Shown: one piece after another, positions 1 to 8,939 of the stretch
Numbering within the stretch: the stretch's first letter is position 1
How the letters are laid out: every line of letters starts with the position of its first letter
Source of the DNA: Oleispira sp963851095
Lineage (GTDB): Bacteria; Pseudomonadota; Gammaproteobacteria; Pseudomonadales; Oceanobacteraceae
DNA length: 64,000 nucleotides
Assembly: GCA_963851095.1 (NCBI GenBank)
Contig: CAWKOX010000003.1
Location: 21,467-85,466, forward strand
Direction of reading: 5' to 3'
Translations under genes and position numbers: made by a program
Notes under the pieces: model-generated
The model's database searches: none
Told to the model about the DNA's origin: nothing
The model's input: only the letters and a program-made list of their open reading frames with translations

Positions 1-561
1 GAATATGCTATTTTACCAACCCAAACCATCACGGTTGCGGCTGCAAGCACGGTATTAAAAGACAAAAATACAATAGAAAACGATAAAGCTGCTGCGCCTT
101 CAATTTCTTCTGCCGCCACCACACATTCTGGTGATGGCTATTGGATAGCGGCAACCTTGTTATTATTATTAACCAATATTATTACTGCTTTTCTATTATG
201 GCGTCGCCAAGACAAGGCCATTGATAAAACGCCAGGCACTGTACCAACCTCTAGCAAAGATAAGTTACGCCAGGTAAAAAAGGCTTGTCAGAAGAATGAT
301 CCTCTTATTATTCGCCAGACATTGAAAGAATGGTCCCAGCAAGAGCTTGGCATTAGCGCAATGGATCAGCTAGGCCAACAACTGAATAGTATTGCCCTGA
401 GTAATAGTTTGAATGAACTGGAAAGCGTACTTTATCAAAACAGTGAAAATAGCGCGTTTAATGGGCAGATGTTATGGAATAATCTATCCCAAGCCATTAA
501 GAAAATGCAGACTAGTCGCCCGACGAATCAAGCGGAATTGAGCCCTTTATATACAAAATAG
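1..561 (+). CDS. BatD-like (oxygen-tolerance family) protein, C-terminal part
   Basis: The reading frame is open from base 1, so the gene starts upstream of the window and only the last 186 codons are seen. The visible part opens with the end of a beta-rich extracytoplasmic segment containing LPTQTITV, as in BatD proteins just before the membrane. A low-complexity Ala/Ser linker follows, then one hydrophobic helix at about residues 46-66 ended by WRRQ, and a cytoplasmic helical tail. BatD proteins are usually coded beside BatA/BatB von Willebrand-domain proteins and a MoxR ATPase, which would lie to the left. The family call rests on the tail architecture and the short LPTQTITV motif, so it is moderate. 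Confidence 0.6.
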   Translation, partial: EYAILPTQTITVAAASTVLKDKNTIENDKAAAPSISSAATTHSGDGYWIAATLLLLLTNIITAFLLWRRQDKAIDKTPGTVPTSSKDKLRQVKKACQKNDPLIIRQTLKEWSQQELGISAMDQLGQQLNSIALSNSLNELESVLYQNSENSAFNGQMLWNNLSQAIKKMQTSRPTNQAELSPLYTK

Positions 562-616
562 TATAAAGAGCTGTGTAATAACACGAATTAAATACCAGCA
601 CAGTACGTTGCCCTCT

Positions 617-664
617 AATACCCAAGCTAGCTGAAACCCATCAGCTAGGCTTGATTAGGTATTA
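617..664. terminator. Hairpin between convergent genes
   Basis: A long inverted repeat (CAAGCTAGCTGA with TCAGCTAGGCTTG around a 6-nt loop, flanked by AATACC and GGTATT arms) lies between the BatD-like gene and the convergent thioesterase gene. There is no clear T-run, so it may be a bidirectional attenuating hairpin and not a classic intrinsic terminator. Confidence 0.35.
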
Positions 665-690
665 GGGGCTAATTGAATGCAGTATAACGT

Positions 691-1239
691 TTAGTGATTC
701 GCCGAAGAGTATTCCCGTTTAGCAATGGCTAAACGCTTCCACAATTCCATGTGCTCAGGCAAAGCTTCTGGTGCGCGAGTGATGCCTAAAAGCTTCGCGA
801 CTTCTTGCGGTAGAGCCTTTTTACCCTGCTGTAGAAAGATCCCCTTAACCAAGCCATACGCATGAATTTTCCCATCTGCAATAAAGCGCTGTTCAAGATA
901 GACATACTTGTCATCCCAACCCAAGTAACGGCTTTCTACGTGGAATTTTTTTCCTACTCGTATCTCACGGATATAACCCATCTCGATACCCGCCACAATA
1001 AAATTGAGCTTTTCTTTTAACATTACATCCCAGGTATCAGTCTGTAATGGATGATCCCAACGAGCTCGTTCCATAAAAACCATGTAACGGGAGTTGTTAA
1101 TATGCATATTAAAATCGATATCAAACAGCCCTACTCTAAAATCACGCTTAATAGCACTCATAAACGGCTGTGACTTGTAGCGTTTGCTCAATTCATTTCG
1201 CTTATTCAACACAATACAACGTAATATTTCGCGGATCAT
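691..1239 (-). CDS. Hot-dog fold acyl-CoA thioesterase
   Basis: This 182-residue protein resembles the 4-hydroxybenzoyl-CoA thioesterase / THEM6-like group. Residues 33-50 hold the family core FDIDFNMHINNSRY, in which the Asp and the Asn/His positions form the active-site helix start. A second conserved stretch (GMEM-like, then IRVGKKFHVESRYLGWDDKYVYLEQRF) is the long hot-dog strand pair. The protein has no signal peptide and is probably cytoplasmic, hydrolysing an acyl-CoA of unknown chain type. The N-terminal 25 residues are basic and variable, so the true start could be the internal Met at residue 27. It stands alone and is convergent with the upstream gene. Confidence 0.75.
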   Translation of the reverse strand: MIREILRCIVLNKRNELSKRYKSQPFMSAIKRDFRVGLFDIDFNMHINNSRYMVFMERARWDHPLQTDTWDVMLKEKLNFIVAGIEMGYIREIRVGKKFHVESRYLGWDDKYVYLEQRFIADGKIHAYGLVKGIFLQQGKKALPQEVAKLLGITRAPEALPEHMELWKRLAIAKREYSSANH

Positions 1240-1482
1240 AAACAGTCAACTCGGAAGTAACAAAATTTAAAGTGGCGCATTTTAGCCTAATCGCGGCATT
1301 TGTCACCCTTCGTAACCGCTTTCATTTCTAATTTGATCACTTGCATCGATTTATTATCTAAATCATCAATTAATTTTTACCTTAAATCACACCTTATATT
1401 CGCCCAATTATCTGCAATTTCTTGAGAGATTCGCTTTTTCAGACTATTACTTAAGTAATGACATCTTCGGCGAACCAATATC

Positions 1483-1860
1483 ATGGCACTTCCTGTTTTA
1501 ATTTGTGACGACTCAAGTTTTGCGCGCAAACAGATGAAACGAGCACTTCCAGACAACTGGGATATCGATTTAACCTTTGCTACAAATGGCCTTGAAGGCG
1601 TTGAAGCCATTCGTAAAGGTCTTGGTGAAGTTGTGTTTTTAGATTTAACCATGCCTGAAATGGACGGCTACGGCGTATTAGAAGCCATCCGCAAAGAAGA
1701 CCTGCCCGCGATGGTTATTGTTGTATCGGGTGACATTCAACCAGATGCTCAAGAACGAGTAAAAAAACTAGGCGCTATGGCCTTTATAAAAAAGCCCATC
1801 GATAAAGAAAAAGCGACTCAAATTTTGACCGAGTTTGGTATTTTATCGGGAGAAGTTTAA
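1483..1860 (+). CDS. Single-domain response regulator (CheY-like)
   Basis: A stand-alone receiver domain of 125 residues. The acidic pair is D9-D10, the phosphoacceptor is D54 (in FLDLTMPEMDG), the switch Ser is S82 (VVSGD) and the conserved Lys is K104 (KKP). It has no output domain, so it must act by protein contact. The stop codon overlaps the start of the next gene, which codes for a CheC-like protein, in a TAATG arrangement, indicating translational coupling. The natural reading is that the CheC-like protein dephosphorylates or binds this receiver, with the diguanylate cyclase third in the operon as output. The partner kinase is not in the window. Confidence 0.88.
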   Translation: MALPVLICDDSSFARKQMKRALPDNWDIDLTFATNGLEGVEAIRKGLGEVVFLDLTMPEMDGYGVLEAIRKEDLPAMVIVVSGDIQPDAQERVKKLGAMAFIKKPIDKEKATQILTEFGILSGEV

Positions 1861-2480
1861 TGGGGGCTACTGCTGTGAAGACGTTAATAAGTGAAGACCA
1901 ACGAGACTGCTATCAAGAGATCACTAACGTGGCAATGGGCCAAGCTGCCGACCGCCTCGCAAGATTATTGAACGTCTACGTTATTCTCCCTATTCCCAAA
2001 GTGAATATGATTAGCTCTAGTGAGCTACAAATGGCACTCGCTGATACATCAAGCAATAAAAATGTTTCAGCAGTTTGCCAAGGCTTTATAGGATCAGGAA
2101 TCGCAGGCGAAGCACTGCTTGTTTTTAACGATGCGAGCTTCTCTGACCTTGCGCAACTGATGAATTATAAAGGCCCCCTTGATACTCATGGCGAACTTGA
2201 ATTACTGATGGACGTCAGCTCCGTACTTATTGGTGCATGCATTCAAGGTATCGGTGAACAGTTAGAAATAACGTTTAATCAGGGGCATCCTGTCGTATTA
2301 GGACAGCATTGCCAAGTGGATGATCTTATTAAATCAGGGAATCATCAATGGAGCCAAACCTTAGCCATTGAAATCAACTACAAAATTGAAAACATGAACA
2401 TAAACTGTGATTTGCTATTACTTTTCACAGAAGATTCTGTTGCTAAAATTAATCAGCAAGTCGACTATTTATTAGACTAA
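1860..2480 (+). CDS. CheC-like phosphatase / chemotaxis-type protein
   Basis: A 206-residue CheC/CheX-family protein. CheC proteins dephosphorylate CheY-type receivers through a motif D/S-x3-E-x2-N on a long helix. Here D16, E20 and N23 fit the motif exactly in the first half. In the pseudo-symmetric second half the matching positions read E115, D119 and S122, so the second active site has lost its Glu and Asn. The central region forms the expected mixed beta structure. The gene overlaps the upstream receiver gene by one base and is followed 15 bases later by a GGDEF gene, giving a three-gene operon. The protein has no signal peptide and is cytoplasmic. Confidence 0.8.
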   Translation: MGATAVKTLISEDQRDCYQEITNVAMGQAADRLARLLNVYVILPIPKVNMISSSELQMALADTSSNKNVSAVCQGFIGSGIAGEALLVFNDASFSDLAQLMNYKGPLDTHGELELLMDVSSVLIGACIQGIGEQLEITFNQGHPVVLGQHCQVDDLIKSGNHQWSQTLAIEINYKIENMNINCDLLLLFTEDSVAKINQQVDYLLD

Positions 2481-2495
2481 GGGATCAATACTCGT

Positions 2496-3473
2496 ATGAC
2501 CAAAGCAAGCTTTGAATTTGCAGAAATGCACTGGCTAATGGATGTACTGCAAAGTATTGATGTAGGCTTAGTAATTTTAGACAGAGACTACAAAATACAG
2601 CTATGGAATGGTTTTATGGAAAATCATAGCGGCCTGAGCCCCAATGATGTTCATGATAAACCTTTATTTGGATCGTTCAGTGAAATTCCTGAAACATGGT
2701 TTCGTCAAAAAGCTGAACCCGTGTTTGAACTTAAAACGCGGACATTCACTATTTGGGAACAACGTCCTTACTTATTTAAGTTCAAAAATTATCGGCCAAT
2801 TACCGGCCGCGCTGCCAATATGTTTCAAAACAGCACGATTATTCCACTGGAATCCATTGATGGCTCGGTTAAACATATCTGTTTAATCATTTACGATGTT
2901 ACCGATATTGCAATTAATAAAGAAGATCTGACGAAAGCGAATGGAAACTTAGCCTATTTAAGCCAAACCGATAGTCTCACAGAGCTATTTAATCGTGGTC
3001 ATTGGGAAGAAGAATTTCAGCGAGAGCATAAACGCTGTATACGCTCAAATAACCCCAGCTCATTAGTCATGTTTGATATTGATCACTTTAAAAATGTGAA
3101 CGATAACTATGGGCATCCGGCAGGTGATGAAGTTATTAGAACTCTCGCCTCTATTGTGAGGCAAACGGTCAGAGAAACTGACATTTGTGGACGCTATGGT
3201 GGAGAAGAATTTACCATATTGCTTATCGATACTGACGCACAATCTGCCGCACTGTTCACCGAGCGCTTACGGAAAAAAGTAGATGATTTAATCGTTAAGA
3301 CTGACAATCACGATATCAAATTTACCATCAGCTCAGGTATTGCCGAATATTCACCCAACTTTAAAAGACATGGTGATTGGATTGAGGCGGCCGATAAAGC
3401 CCTGTATCACTCAAAAGAAAATGGTCGAAATCGCACAACCATTTTTCAGAATAAACCGCCTCAGTCGCTATAG
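2496..3473 (+). CDS. PAS-GGDEF diguanylate cyclase
   Basis: A 325-residue protein with an N-terminal PAS domain (about residues 12-140, with the typical VGLVILDRDYKIQLWN start) and a C-terminal GGDEF domain (about 155-318). The active-site signature is GGEEF at 235-239, and the substrate-binding FDIDHFKNVND segment is intact. An RxxD inhibitory site (R226-E-T-D229) lies five residues before the signature, so the enzyme should show product inhibition by cyclic di-GMP. It has no membrane segment. As the third gene of the operon with the receiver and CheC-like genes, it is the likely output of that signalling unit. A weak upstream AAGGGATC may serve as its ribosome site. Confidence 0.92.
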   Translation: MTKASFEFAEMHWLMDVLQSIDVGLVILDRDYKIQLWNGFMENHSGLSPNDVHDKPLFGSFSEIPETWFRQKAEPVFELKTRTFTIWEQRPYLFKFKNYRPITGRAANMFQNSTIIPLESIDGSVKHICLIIYDVTDIAINKEDLTKANGNLAYLSQTDSLTELFNRGHWEEEFQREHKRCIRSNNPSSLVMFDIDHFKNVNDNYGHPAGDEVIRTLASIVRQTVRETDICGRYGGEEFTILLIDTDAQSAALFTERLRKKVDDLIVKTDNHDIKFTISSGIAEYSPNFKRHGDWIEAADKALYHSKENGRNRTTIFQNKPPQSL

Positions 3474-3670
3474 CGCCCCTAATCGGATACGGTTTAGCCA
3501 GAGAACACCTCACCAGATAATAAAAGTAAGCCGTGGGAAAAATAATATTACCCCACTACTTACTTTTAATAGCACTTATTTTATAAAAATTGCTTCTAGA
3601 AACATCCACTCTCTTTGATCATATTTTGCTATGATAAGCAGATTCAACGCATCATAGGATTTTCACTAAA

Positions 3671-5503
3671 GTGGCTAGTTTTAAACTCAGAGACTACCAA
3701 CAAGACGCCGTCTCTGCGACCCTAAAGCACTTTAGAAAAAGCAATGAACCCGCGGTCATCGTCTTACCGACAGGCTCAGGAAAGAGCTTGGTCATTGCTG
3801 AACTTGCACGTTTAGCGAAGCGGAAGATTCTTATATTAACTCACGTTAAAGAACTCGTTGAGCAGAATCACCAAAAATACGAGAGCTACGGGCTAACGGC
3901 GGGCATCTATTCGGCAGGCTTAAAGAAAAAAGAGAATCAATATCAGGTTACTTTTGCCAGCATTCAATCTGCCGCGAGAAACTTACAAGATTTTGGGCAA
4001 CAGTATTCATTGATCATTATTGACGAATGCCACCGCGTCAATATGACTTCAAACAAGGATTCCGTCGAAAAAGAAAATCAAAAAGAAAAGGAAGAGCGTT
4101 TAAATCAATATCAGAAAATCATTCAACACCTAAAAGCCTCTAACCCAGATATTAAATTACTCGGTTTAACCGCAACACCCTATCGCCTAGGGATGGGGTG
4201 GATTTACCGCAAGCACTATCGAGGTATCGTTCGAAGTGAAGCCCCTCGCCCTTTCGAACACTGTATTTACGAATTACCTCTGCGCTACTTAATCAAGCGT
4301 CAATACTTAACCGAACCCAAGCTGATTGATGCCACAATCGAACATTATAATTTTAGTAGCCTTAAAGAGAATGCCAACGGTGACTATAATGTCTCTGAAC
4401 TAAATGAGCTGTTAGATAAAAACCACCGCGTAACTCAAGGAATCATTGAGCACGTTATAGAGCTTGCCAAAGACCGCCAAGGCATCATGATATTCGCAGC
4501 AACGGTTGATCATGCAAAAGAGATTTATAGTTACTTACCGGCTGAAGAAACTGCCCTCATCACAGGGGCAACAGATAATGCCGACCGTGATCAGTTAATT
4601 AACGCGTTCAAACAAAAGCATATAAAATTCTTGGTTAATGTTTCAGTATTAACAACCGGTTTCGATGCGCCCCACGTTGATATGATTGCTATATTGCGCC
4701 CAACTCAATCGGTTAGCTTATATCAGCAGATTATCGGTCGTGGTCTGCGTTTATCAGATAATAAAAAAGACTGCCTGGTTATAGATTACACCGGCAATGA
4801 CTTCGACCTTTATCAACCAGAAGTAGGCGAAAAGAAACCCAATAGCCAAAGTCAGCCCGTACAAGTCCCTTGCCCTAGTTGCGAATTTCCAAACATATTC
4901 TGGGGGATTTGTGATGATGATGGCCACCTTGTTGAGCATTATGGCCGCCGTTGCCAAGGGTTAATTGAAGATAGCATTACTTCAAAATCTGTCTCACAAG
5001 CGGCTTCAGCTTCCAATCAACATCAATGTGATTATCGCTTTGTCTTTAAAGAATGTCCGCATTGTGGATCAGAAAACGATATTGCGGCTAGAACCTGTTT
5101 GCAGTGCAAATCGGTTTTAGTTGACCCTGATGAAATGCTTAAAAAAGCGCTGCAATTAAAAGATGCTAAAGTTCTACGCTGCGCAGGCACAAGCCTTCAA
5201 GAACAAGATGGTAAATTAAAAGTTATTTATCACGATGAAGAAGGCAGTGAACTGAGCGAATGGTTTGATTTTAACAAGAAGAACCAGCTTGCACTGTTCA
5301 ATCAGATTTTTTCTCAGCGTCTAAAAATAAACCTATCGACAACTGAAAATATTGAAATTACTCATTTGGACCAAGCACTTAAAATTGCAGACTATATCCC
5401 TAGCCCAGACTTTGTTATTGCACGAAAGCAAAAGTATTATTGGAAGATAAAAGACAGAATATTTGATTACCAAGGTCACTATCGAAAAGCGAATCAGCTA
5501 TAA
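3671..5503 (+). CDS. radD: RadD-type superfamily 2 DNA helicase/ATPase
   Basis: A 610-residue homologue of E. coli RadD (YejH), an SF2 ATPase that acts with RecA and SSB in repair of DNA crossover intermediates. Walker A is PTGSGKS at 33-39 and Walker B is DECH at 118-121. The second RecA fold ends in the arginine-finger motif QIIGRGLRLS. The C-terminal third carries Cys pairs (CPSC, then CPHC and CLQC) that match the RadD zinc region, and the tail ends in a conserved VFDYEGR-like element. It differs from E. coli RadD by a Lys/Glu-rich insert of about 20 residues just after DECHR. The start is GTG. It is a single gene with 200 bases of non-coding DNA before it. Confidence 0.93.
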   Translation: MASFKLRDYQQDAVSATLKHFRKSNEPAVIVLPTGSGKSLVIAELARLAKRKILILTHVKELVEQNHQKYESYGLTAGIYSAGLKKKENQYQVTFASIQSAARNLQDFGQQYSLIIIDECHRVNMTSNKDSVEKENQKEKEERLNQYQKIIQHLKASNPDIKLLGLTATPYRLGMGWIYRKHYRGIVRSEAPRPFEHCIYELPLRYLIKRQYLTEPKLIDATIEHYNFSSLKENANGDYNVSELNELLDKNHRVTQGIIEHVIELAKDRQGIMIFAATVDHAKEIYSYLPAEETALITGATDNADRDQLINAFKQKHIKFLVNVSVLTTGFDAPHVDMIAILRPTQSVSLYQQIIGRGLRLSDNKKDCLVIDYTGNDFDLYQPEVGEKKPNSQSQPVQVPCPSCEFPNIFWGICDDDGHLVEHYGRRCQGLIEDSITSKSVSQAASASNQHQCDYRFVFKECPHCGSENDIAARTCLQCKSVLVDPDEMLKKALQLKDAKVLRCAGTSLQEQDGKLKVIYHDEEGSELSEWFDFNKKNQLALFNQIFSQRLKINLSTTENIEITHLDQALKIADYIPSPDFVIARKQKYYWKIKDRIFDYQGHYRKANQL

Positions 5504-5571
5504 AACAGATTATTCGATAAAGAGTAATCCTCACACAGAAAATAAACGTAGCTGGCGGCTAAAGTTTGATT

Positions 5572-6465
5572 TTATTGATAATGATAAAAATTATAGTGCT
5601 TTAATAATGCACGATACTCATCACTGCTTTTAAATGATTCTAGTTCTTTCGCAAAGAGTTTCGCAATATTTTTTAATTGGCTACTATTTTTTTTAGCCCG
5701 TGAAAAGGCAATGTATTGCGGGTCTGAACCAACTGCAGGAGTAAGGGCAACGATACCGTCAAAAAAGCCTTGCTCTTTGAAACCTAACAATTCTTGATAA
5801 CTTATCATCACCAAGTCATTCTTCTTAGATTTCAAATTTCTTTCTAAGGCTTTAAAATTACTGACAGTATCACGCTGTAAATCTTTCTTAGAATCGAAAT
5901 ACTCGCCATAACTATATCCGTCTTCGACACCGATAATATAGTCGCCTAAACCTGTAAGACTATGATCAAAATTAAACTCCTGCGCTCGCTCTTCTAGTGC
6001 AATAAATACCCATTTAGCATCCGAAAGAATATTTCCAGCATAATAATAAGCAAATTCTGATCGCTCTTTTGTATACCCAAAATAGCTAATCGCATCAATA
6101 TCACCCGCGGTGAATGCTTTAAGTGCCTTTCCCCAAGGAAGGGAGATAAATTCAACCTCGATACTAAGCTGAGCAGCGGCGTGGTTAATCAAGTCGATAT
6201 GAAGGCCTGTTAATTTACCGTCCTGAATCATTTCTAGCGGAGCGTAATTACCAATACCACGGGCTATCGTTATTTTATTAATAGGGGGTGAAGCGATAGA
6301 ATGAACAGACTCGCTTTCAGAAGCAAAAGCAGAGGATAGGTTTAATAAGATCGCACAGATTTGCAGTGCAAAAAATTGAATTATAAAGAATAGAAGAGTT
6401 CGCATAGAGAAACAGCTGTTTCTATGGTTAACGAAAAACGAGCCCCTCATCCAGCTAAAAGCCAT
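5572..6465 (-). CDS. Periplasmic solute-binding protein, SBP_bac_3 type
   Basis: A 297-residue protein of the amino-acid-binding (SBP_bac_3) superfamily. A hydrophobic export segment lies at about residues 22-48 (FFIIQFFALQICAILL and on), ending near SAFA-SE. The mature part starts with the usual IARGIGNYAPLEM element and continues with GLHIDLINHAAAQL and the lobe-crossing DAISYFGYTKERSEFAYY. There is no permease or ATPase gene beside it, so it may be an orphan sensor-type binding protein of the kind common in marine gammaproteobacteria. I chose the first ATG because AAGGA lies a few bases upstream. An internal Met at residue 22 would give a more normal signal peptide. Confidence 0.8.
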   Translation of the reverse strand: MAFSWMRGSFFVNHRNSCFSMRTLLFFIIQFFALQICAILLNLSSAFASESESVHSIASPPINKITIARGIGNYAPLEMIQDGKLTGLHIDLINHAAAQLSIEVEFISLPWGKALKAFTAGDIDAISYFGYTKERSEFAYYYAGNILSDAKWVFIALEERAQEFNFDHSLTGLGDYIIGVEDGYSYGEYFDSKKDLQRDTVSNFKALERNLKSKKNDLVMISYQELLGFKEQGFFDGIVALTPAVGSDPQYIAFSRAKKNSSQLKNIAKLFAKELESFKSSDEYRALLKHYNFYHYQ

Positions 6466-6681
6466 ATTCCTTACCCTTTGCGTTGTATATATGGGTTACA
6501 GCTTACTCAATACCTAGCATTTCAACAACGCTAGTTTGGTAAACTAACATCCTTGAGCTTTCATTACTCCCCACAATAAAATCAAACCAAGGTGGCTCAC
6601 AAAAGAAACCACCCTAATCAATCTTAACAATACTCGAGTTTTAACGCTTTATGCCTGTTTCAAATCCTGCCTACTTCAGAC

Positions 6682-7842
6682 CTAAGAAAACGCAAACTGA
6701 GCATTAAATTGCTGCAAACGCTGGTTTTGTAGTCTCAAGCCATCTTCAATTTCTTTAAAACGAGTATGAATAGATGCCCCCTGCCACTTCTCTTGCAACG
6801 TTTTGCAGGTCTGCTGGTATTTACCCGCTTGCAGCTCAGTCCACTCATTTAATAGGGTTTTGAAATCTTCATATTCTTTTTCGAGTGTTAATTTCAACTG
6901 CTCAATATTATCAGAGAACTGGTCAGTACTACTCGCTTTTGCGAGTTGAGCATTCGCTCGTTTAAACTGCATTTTCACTTTTGCACGCTGAATTTTAAAA
7001 TCAGGTACTTTTTTCAGGTTTGTAGTAAGGCCAACCCAAGAACAGGCTTTAATGAACCACTTAGTTGGATCCCAATGAAACCAGCGGATACCATTACGAT
7101 AATCAGTTTGGAAGATATGGTGATAATTGTGATAGCCCTCACCATGAGTTAAAAAGGCGAAGAAAGTATTATCACGCGCGGTATTTTCATCCGTATAGGG
7201 CTGAGAACCCCATTTATGAGCGATGGAATTGATAAAGAAGGTGATGTGATGCGCAAGAACCAAACGAGCAACCCCAGCCAATAGCAACATACCCACTACA
7301 TCACCAAAGATTAGACCTAAGATAATAGGGATACCAAAGTTCATGCCCAAAGTGATGGGGGTGTAATACTTGTACTGCCACATAACGATAGGGTCGTTCA
7401 TGAGGTTTTTAACGTTATCGAAGTTCACCTGGCCACTTGGATACTTACGCAACATCCAGCCCATATGGGAAAACCACAAGCCGCGTTTAGCGGAATACGG
7501 GTCTAAATCAACATCATCACAGTGACGGTGATGAACACGGTGACCTGAGCACCAGTCCAAAATGGTATTTTGCATCGCAGTAGCGCCCCATAAGGCATAC
7601 CAAACGCGCAGTATTGGGTGTGCTTCATAGGCATTATGAGACCAAAGACGATGATAACCACCTGTAATAGACATGCCAGTTAGCCAAGTGATGGCTAAAA
7701 ATGCAATAACGGCTGATGTGTTATAGCCGTATTGTATTCCGTACCAAGGTACTAACGTTAGCAAGATTAGCGTGCTTACAGAAAACATAATCACGGGTAA
7801 CCAGTTAATGGGGGGCTTTTGCTCTGCTTTATTAGTGCTCAT
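6682..7842 (-). CDS. Membrane fatty-acid Delta9 desaturase
   Basis: A 386-residue acyl-lipid/acyl-CoA desaturase. The three histidine boxes that bind the di-iron centre are present: HRLWSH at 64-69, HRVHH at 101-105 and HNYHH near 240. Four hydrophobic segments flank them (about 15-35, 42-62, 160-185 and 190-210). The enzyme introduces a cis double bond into saturated acyl chains in the inner membrane, which keeps membranes fluid in the cold. The last about 100 residues form a charged, probably coiled-coil cytoplasmic tail that is longer than in many relatives. Redox partners are not coded nearby. A 283-base non-coding region separates it from the crotonase gene. Confidence 0.92.
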   Translation of the reverse strand: MSTNKAEQKPPINWLPVIMFSVSTLILLTLVPWYGIQYGYNTSAVIAFLAITWLTGMSITGGYHRLWSHNAYEAHPILRVWYALWGATAMQNTILDWCSGHRVHHRHCDDVDLDPYSAKRGLWFSHMGWMLRKYPSGQVNFDNVKNLMNDPIVMWQYKYYTPITLGMNFGIPIILGLIFGDVVGMLLLAGVARLVLAHHITFFINSIAHKWGSQPYTDENTARDNTFFAFLTHGEGYHNYHHIFQTDYRNGIRWFHWDPTKWFIKACSWVGLTTNLKKVPDFKIQRAKVKMQFKRANAQLAKASSTDQFSDNIEQLKLTLEKEYEDFKTLLNEWTELQAGKYQQTCKTLQEKWQGASIHTRFKEIEDGLRLQNQRLQQFNAQFAFS

Positions 7843-8126
7843 AGACTACCTAACTAAAAATCTTTTTAAACCATGCGCATATTAAGAGCATGTAAGTTCT
7901 GAAGACATGATAACCGATTTTAATTCGGCGAACATCTGTTCCGTCTGATTAAATCGTAATTCAGATCAATTAATAACCCAATTCAGATCAGAAAAACGCA
8001 AACCAGCAATTTCTTACTGGCTAATTTCCATTAATTTTATAAGCAGCATTTAGCTTCAGTATTTTGGTTATATGTCAGGCCATACATAGACCCTTTTAAA
8101 TAAGTACCAAGCAGACCTAAAATGGC

Positions 8127-8909
8127 TTATTTCCCGGTAAACTTGGCCTCGCGTCGCTCCATAAAAGACAATACCCCTTCTTGCGCATCTTGGCTTCTCA
8201 TAACTCGAGGCAAATCATTAAACACTTCTTTCAATGCAACATCCTGCCCGTGCTTACGATACGTCTTAGACGATCTCAAAGCTGCCTGAATGCCAAGCGG
8301 TGCGGCCTTAGCGACTTTCTTAGCCAGCTCTCGCGCACGAACCTGCAACTGATCTAATTCAACCAACTCTTGCACCATGCCCCACTCTAACGCTTGCTCT
8401 GCACTGAATTCATCACCCGTCAGAATATAACGCTGGGCATTACTCCAGCCGATTTCACTGGCTAGGCGCACGGTTCCACCACCACACGGATAAATACCAC
8501 GCTGTACTTCTAACTGTGCAAAACGTGCATCGGGCGTCGAGAGGCGGATATCGGTATTTAACAACAGCTCCAAACCTGAAGTGTAGCAAATGCCTTGCAC
8601 GGCCATAATCACCGGCTTGGTCAATACCTCACCTTCAAGGCCATAAGGATCAAGATGCCCCTCTGGCATTTCTGGAAATTTACCTTTAGCAAAAATCGGC
8701 GCCCACTTATCCAACTCCAAACCCGAAGTAAAATGCTTACCTTCCGCTTGAATAATCGCCACGCGTAAATCGTCTTCGTGCTGTAAACGATACAGCGCCT
8801 GAGCCAATAAAAAATAGCTCTCAGGGTCTAATGGGTTGTACATATCAGGGCGATTAAAGGTAATCGTCATGATGTGGTCGCTAACGTCTACTAATAATTT
8901 ATTATTCAT
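8127..8909 (-). CDS. Enoyl-CoA hydratase/isomerase (crotonase) family protein
   Basis: A 260-residue crotonase-fold protein. The oxyanion-hole segments are GKHFTSGLELD (about 57-67) and GICYTSGLELLLNTDIRL (about 105-122). The position normally holding one catalytic Glu of enoyl-CoA hydratase falls in LEVQRGIYPCGGGTVRL, so the exact reaction is uncertain. The C-terminal trimerisation region is normal (QDAQEGVLSFMERREAKF). The gene lies 30 bases downstream of an acyl-CoA dehydrogenase gene on the same strand, and the two likely form an operon for beta-oxidation-like steps. It is of normal length for the family. Confidence 0.88.
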   Translation of the reverse strand: MNNKLLVDVSDHIMTITFNRPDMYNPLDPESYFLLAQALYRLQHEDDLRVAIIQAEGKHFTSGLELDKWAPIFAKGKFPEMPEGHLDPYGLEGEVLTKPVIMAVQGICYTSGLELLLNTDIRLSTPDARFAQLEVQRGIYPCGGGTVRLASEIGWSNAQRYILTGDEFSAEQALEWGMVQELVELDQLQVRARELAKKVAKAAPLGIQAALRSSKTYRKHGQDVALKEVFNDLPRVMRSQDAQEGVLSFMERREAKFTGK

Positions 8910-8939
8910 TGCTAAACTTTCCTTCTCTTAATGAGCGAA

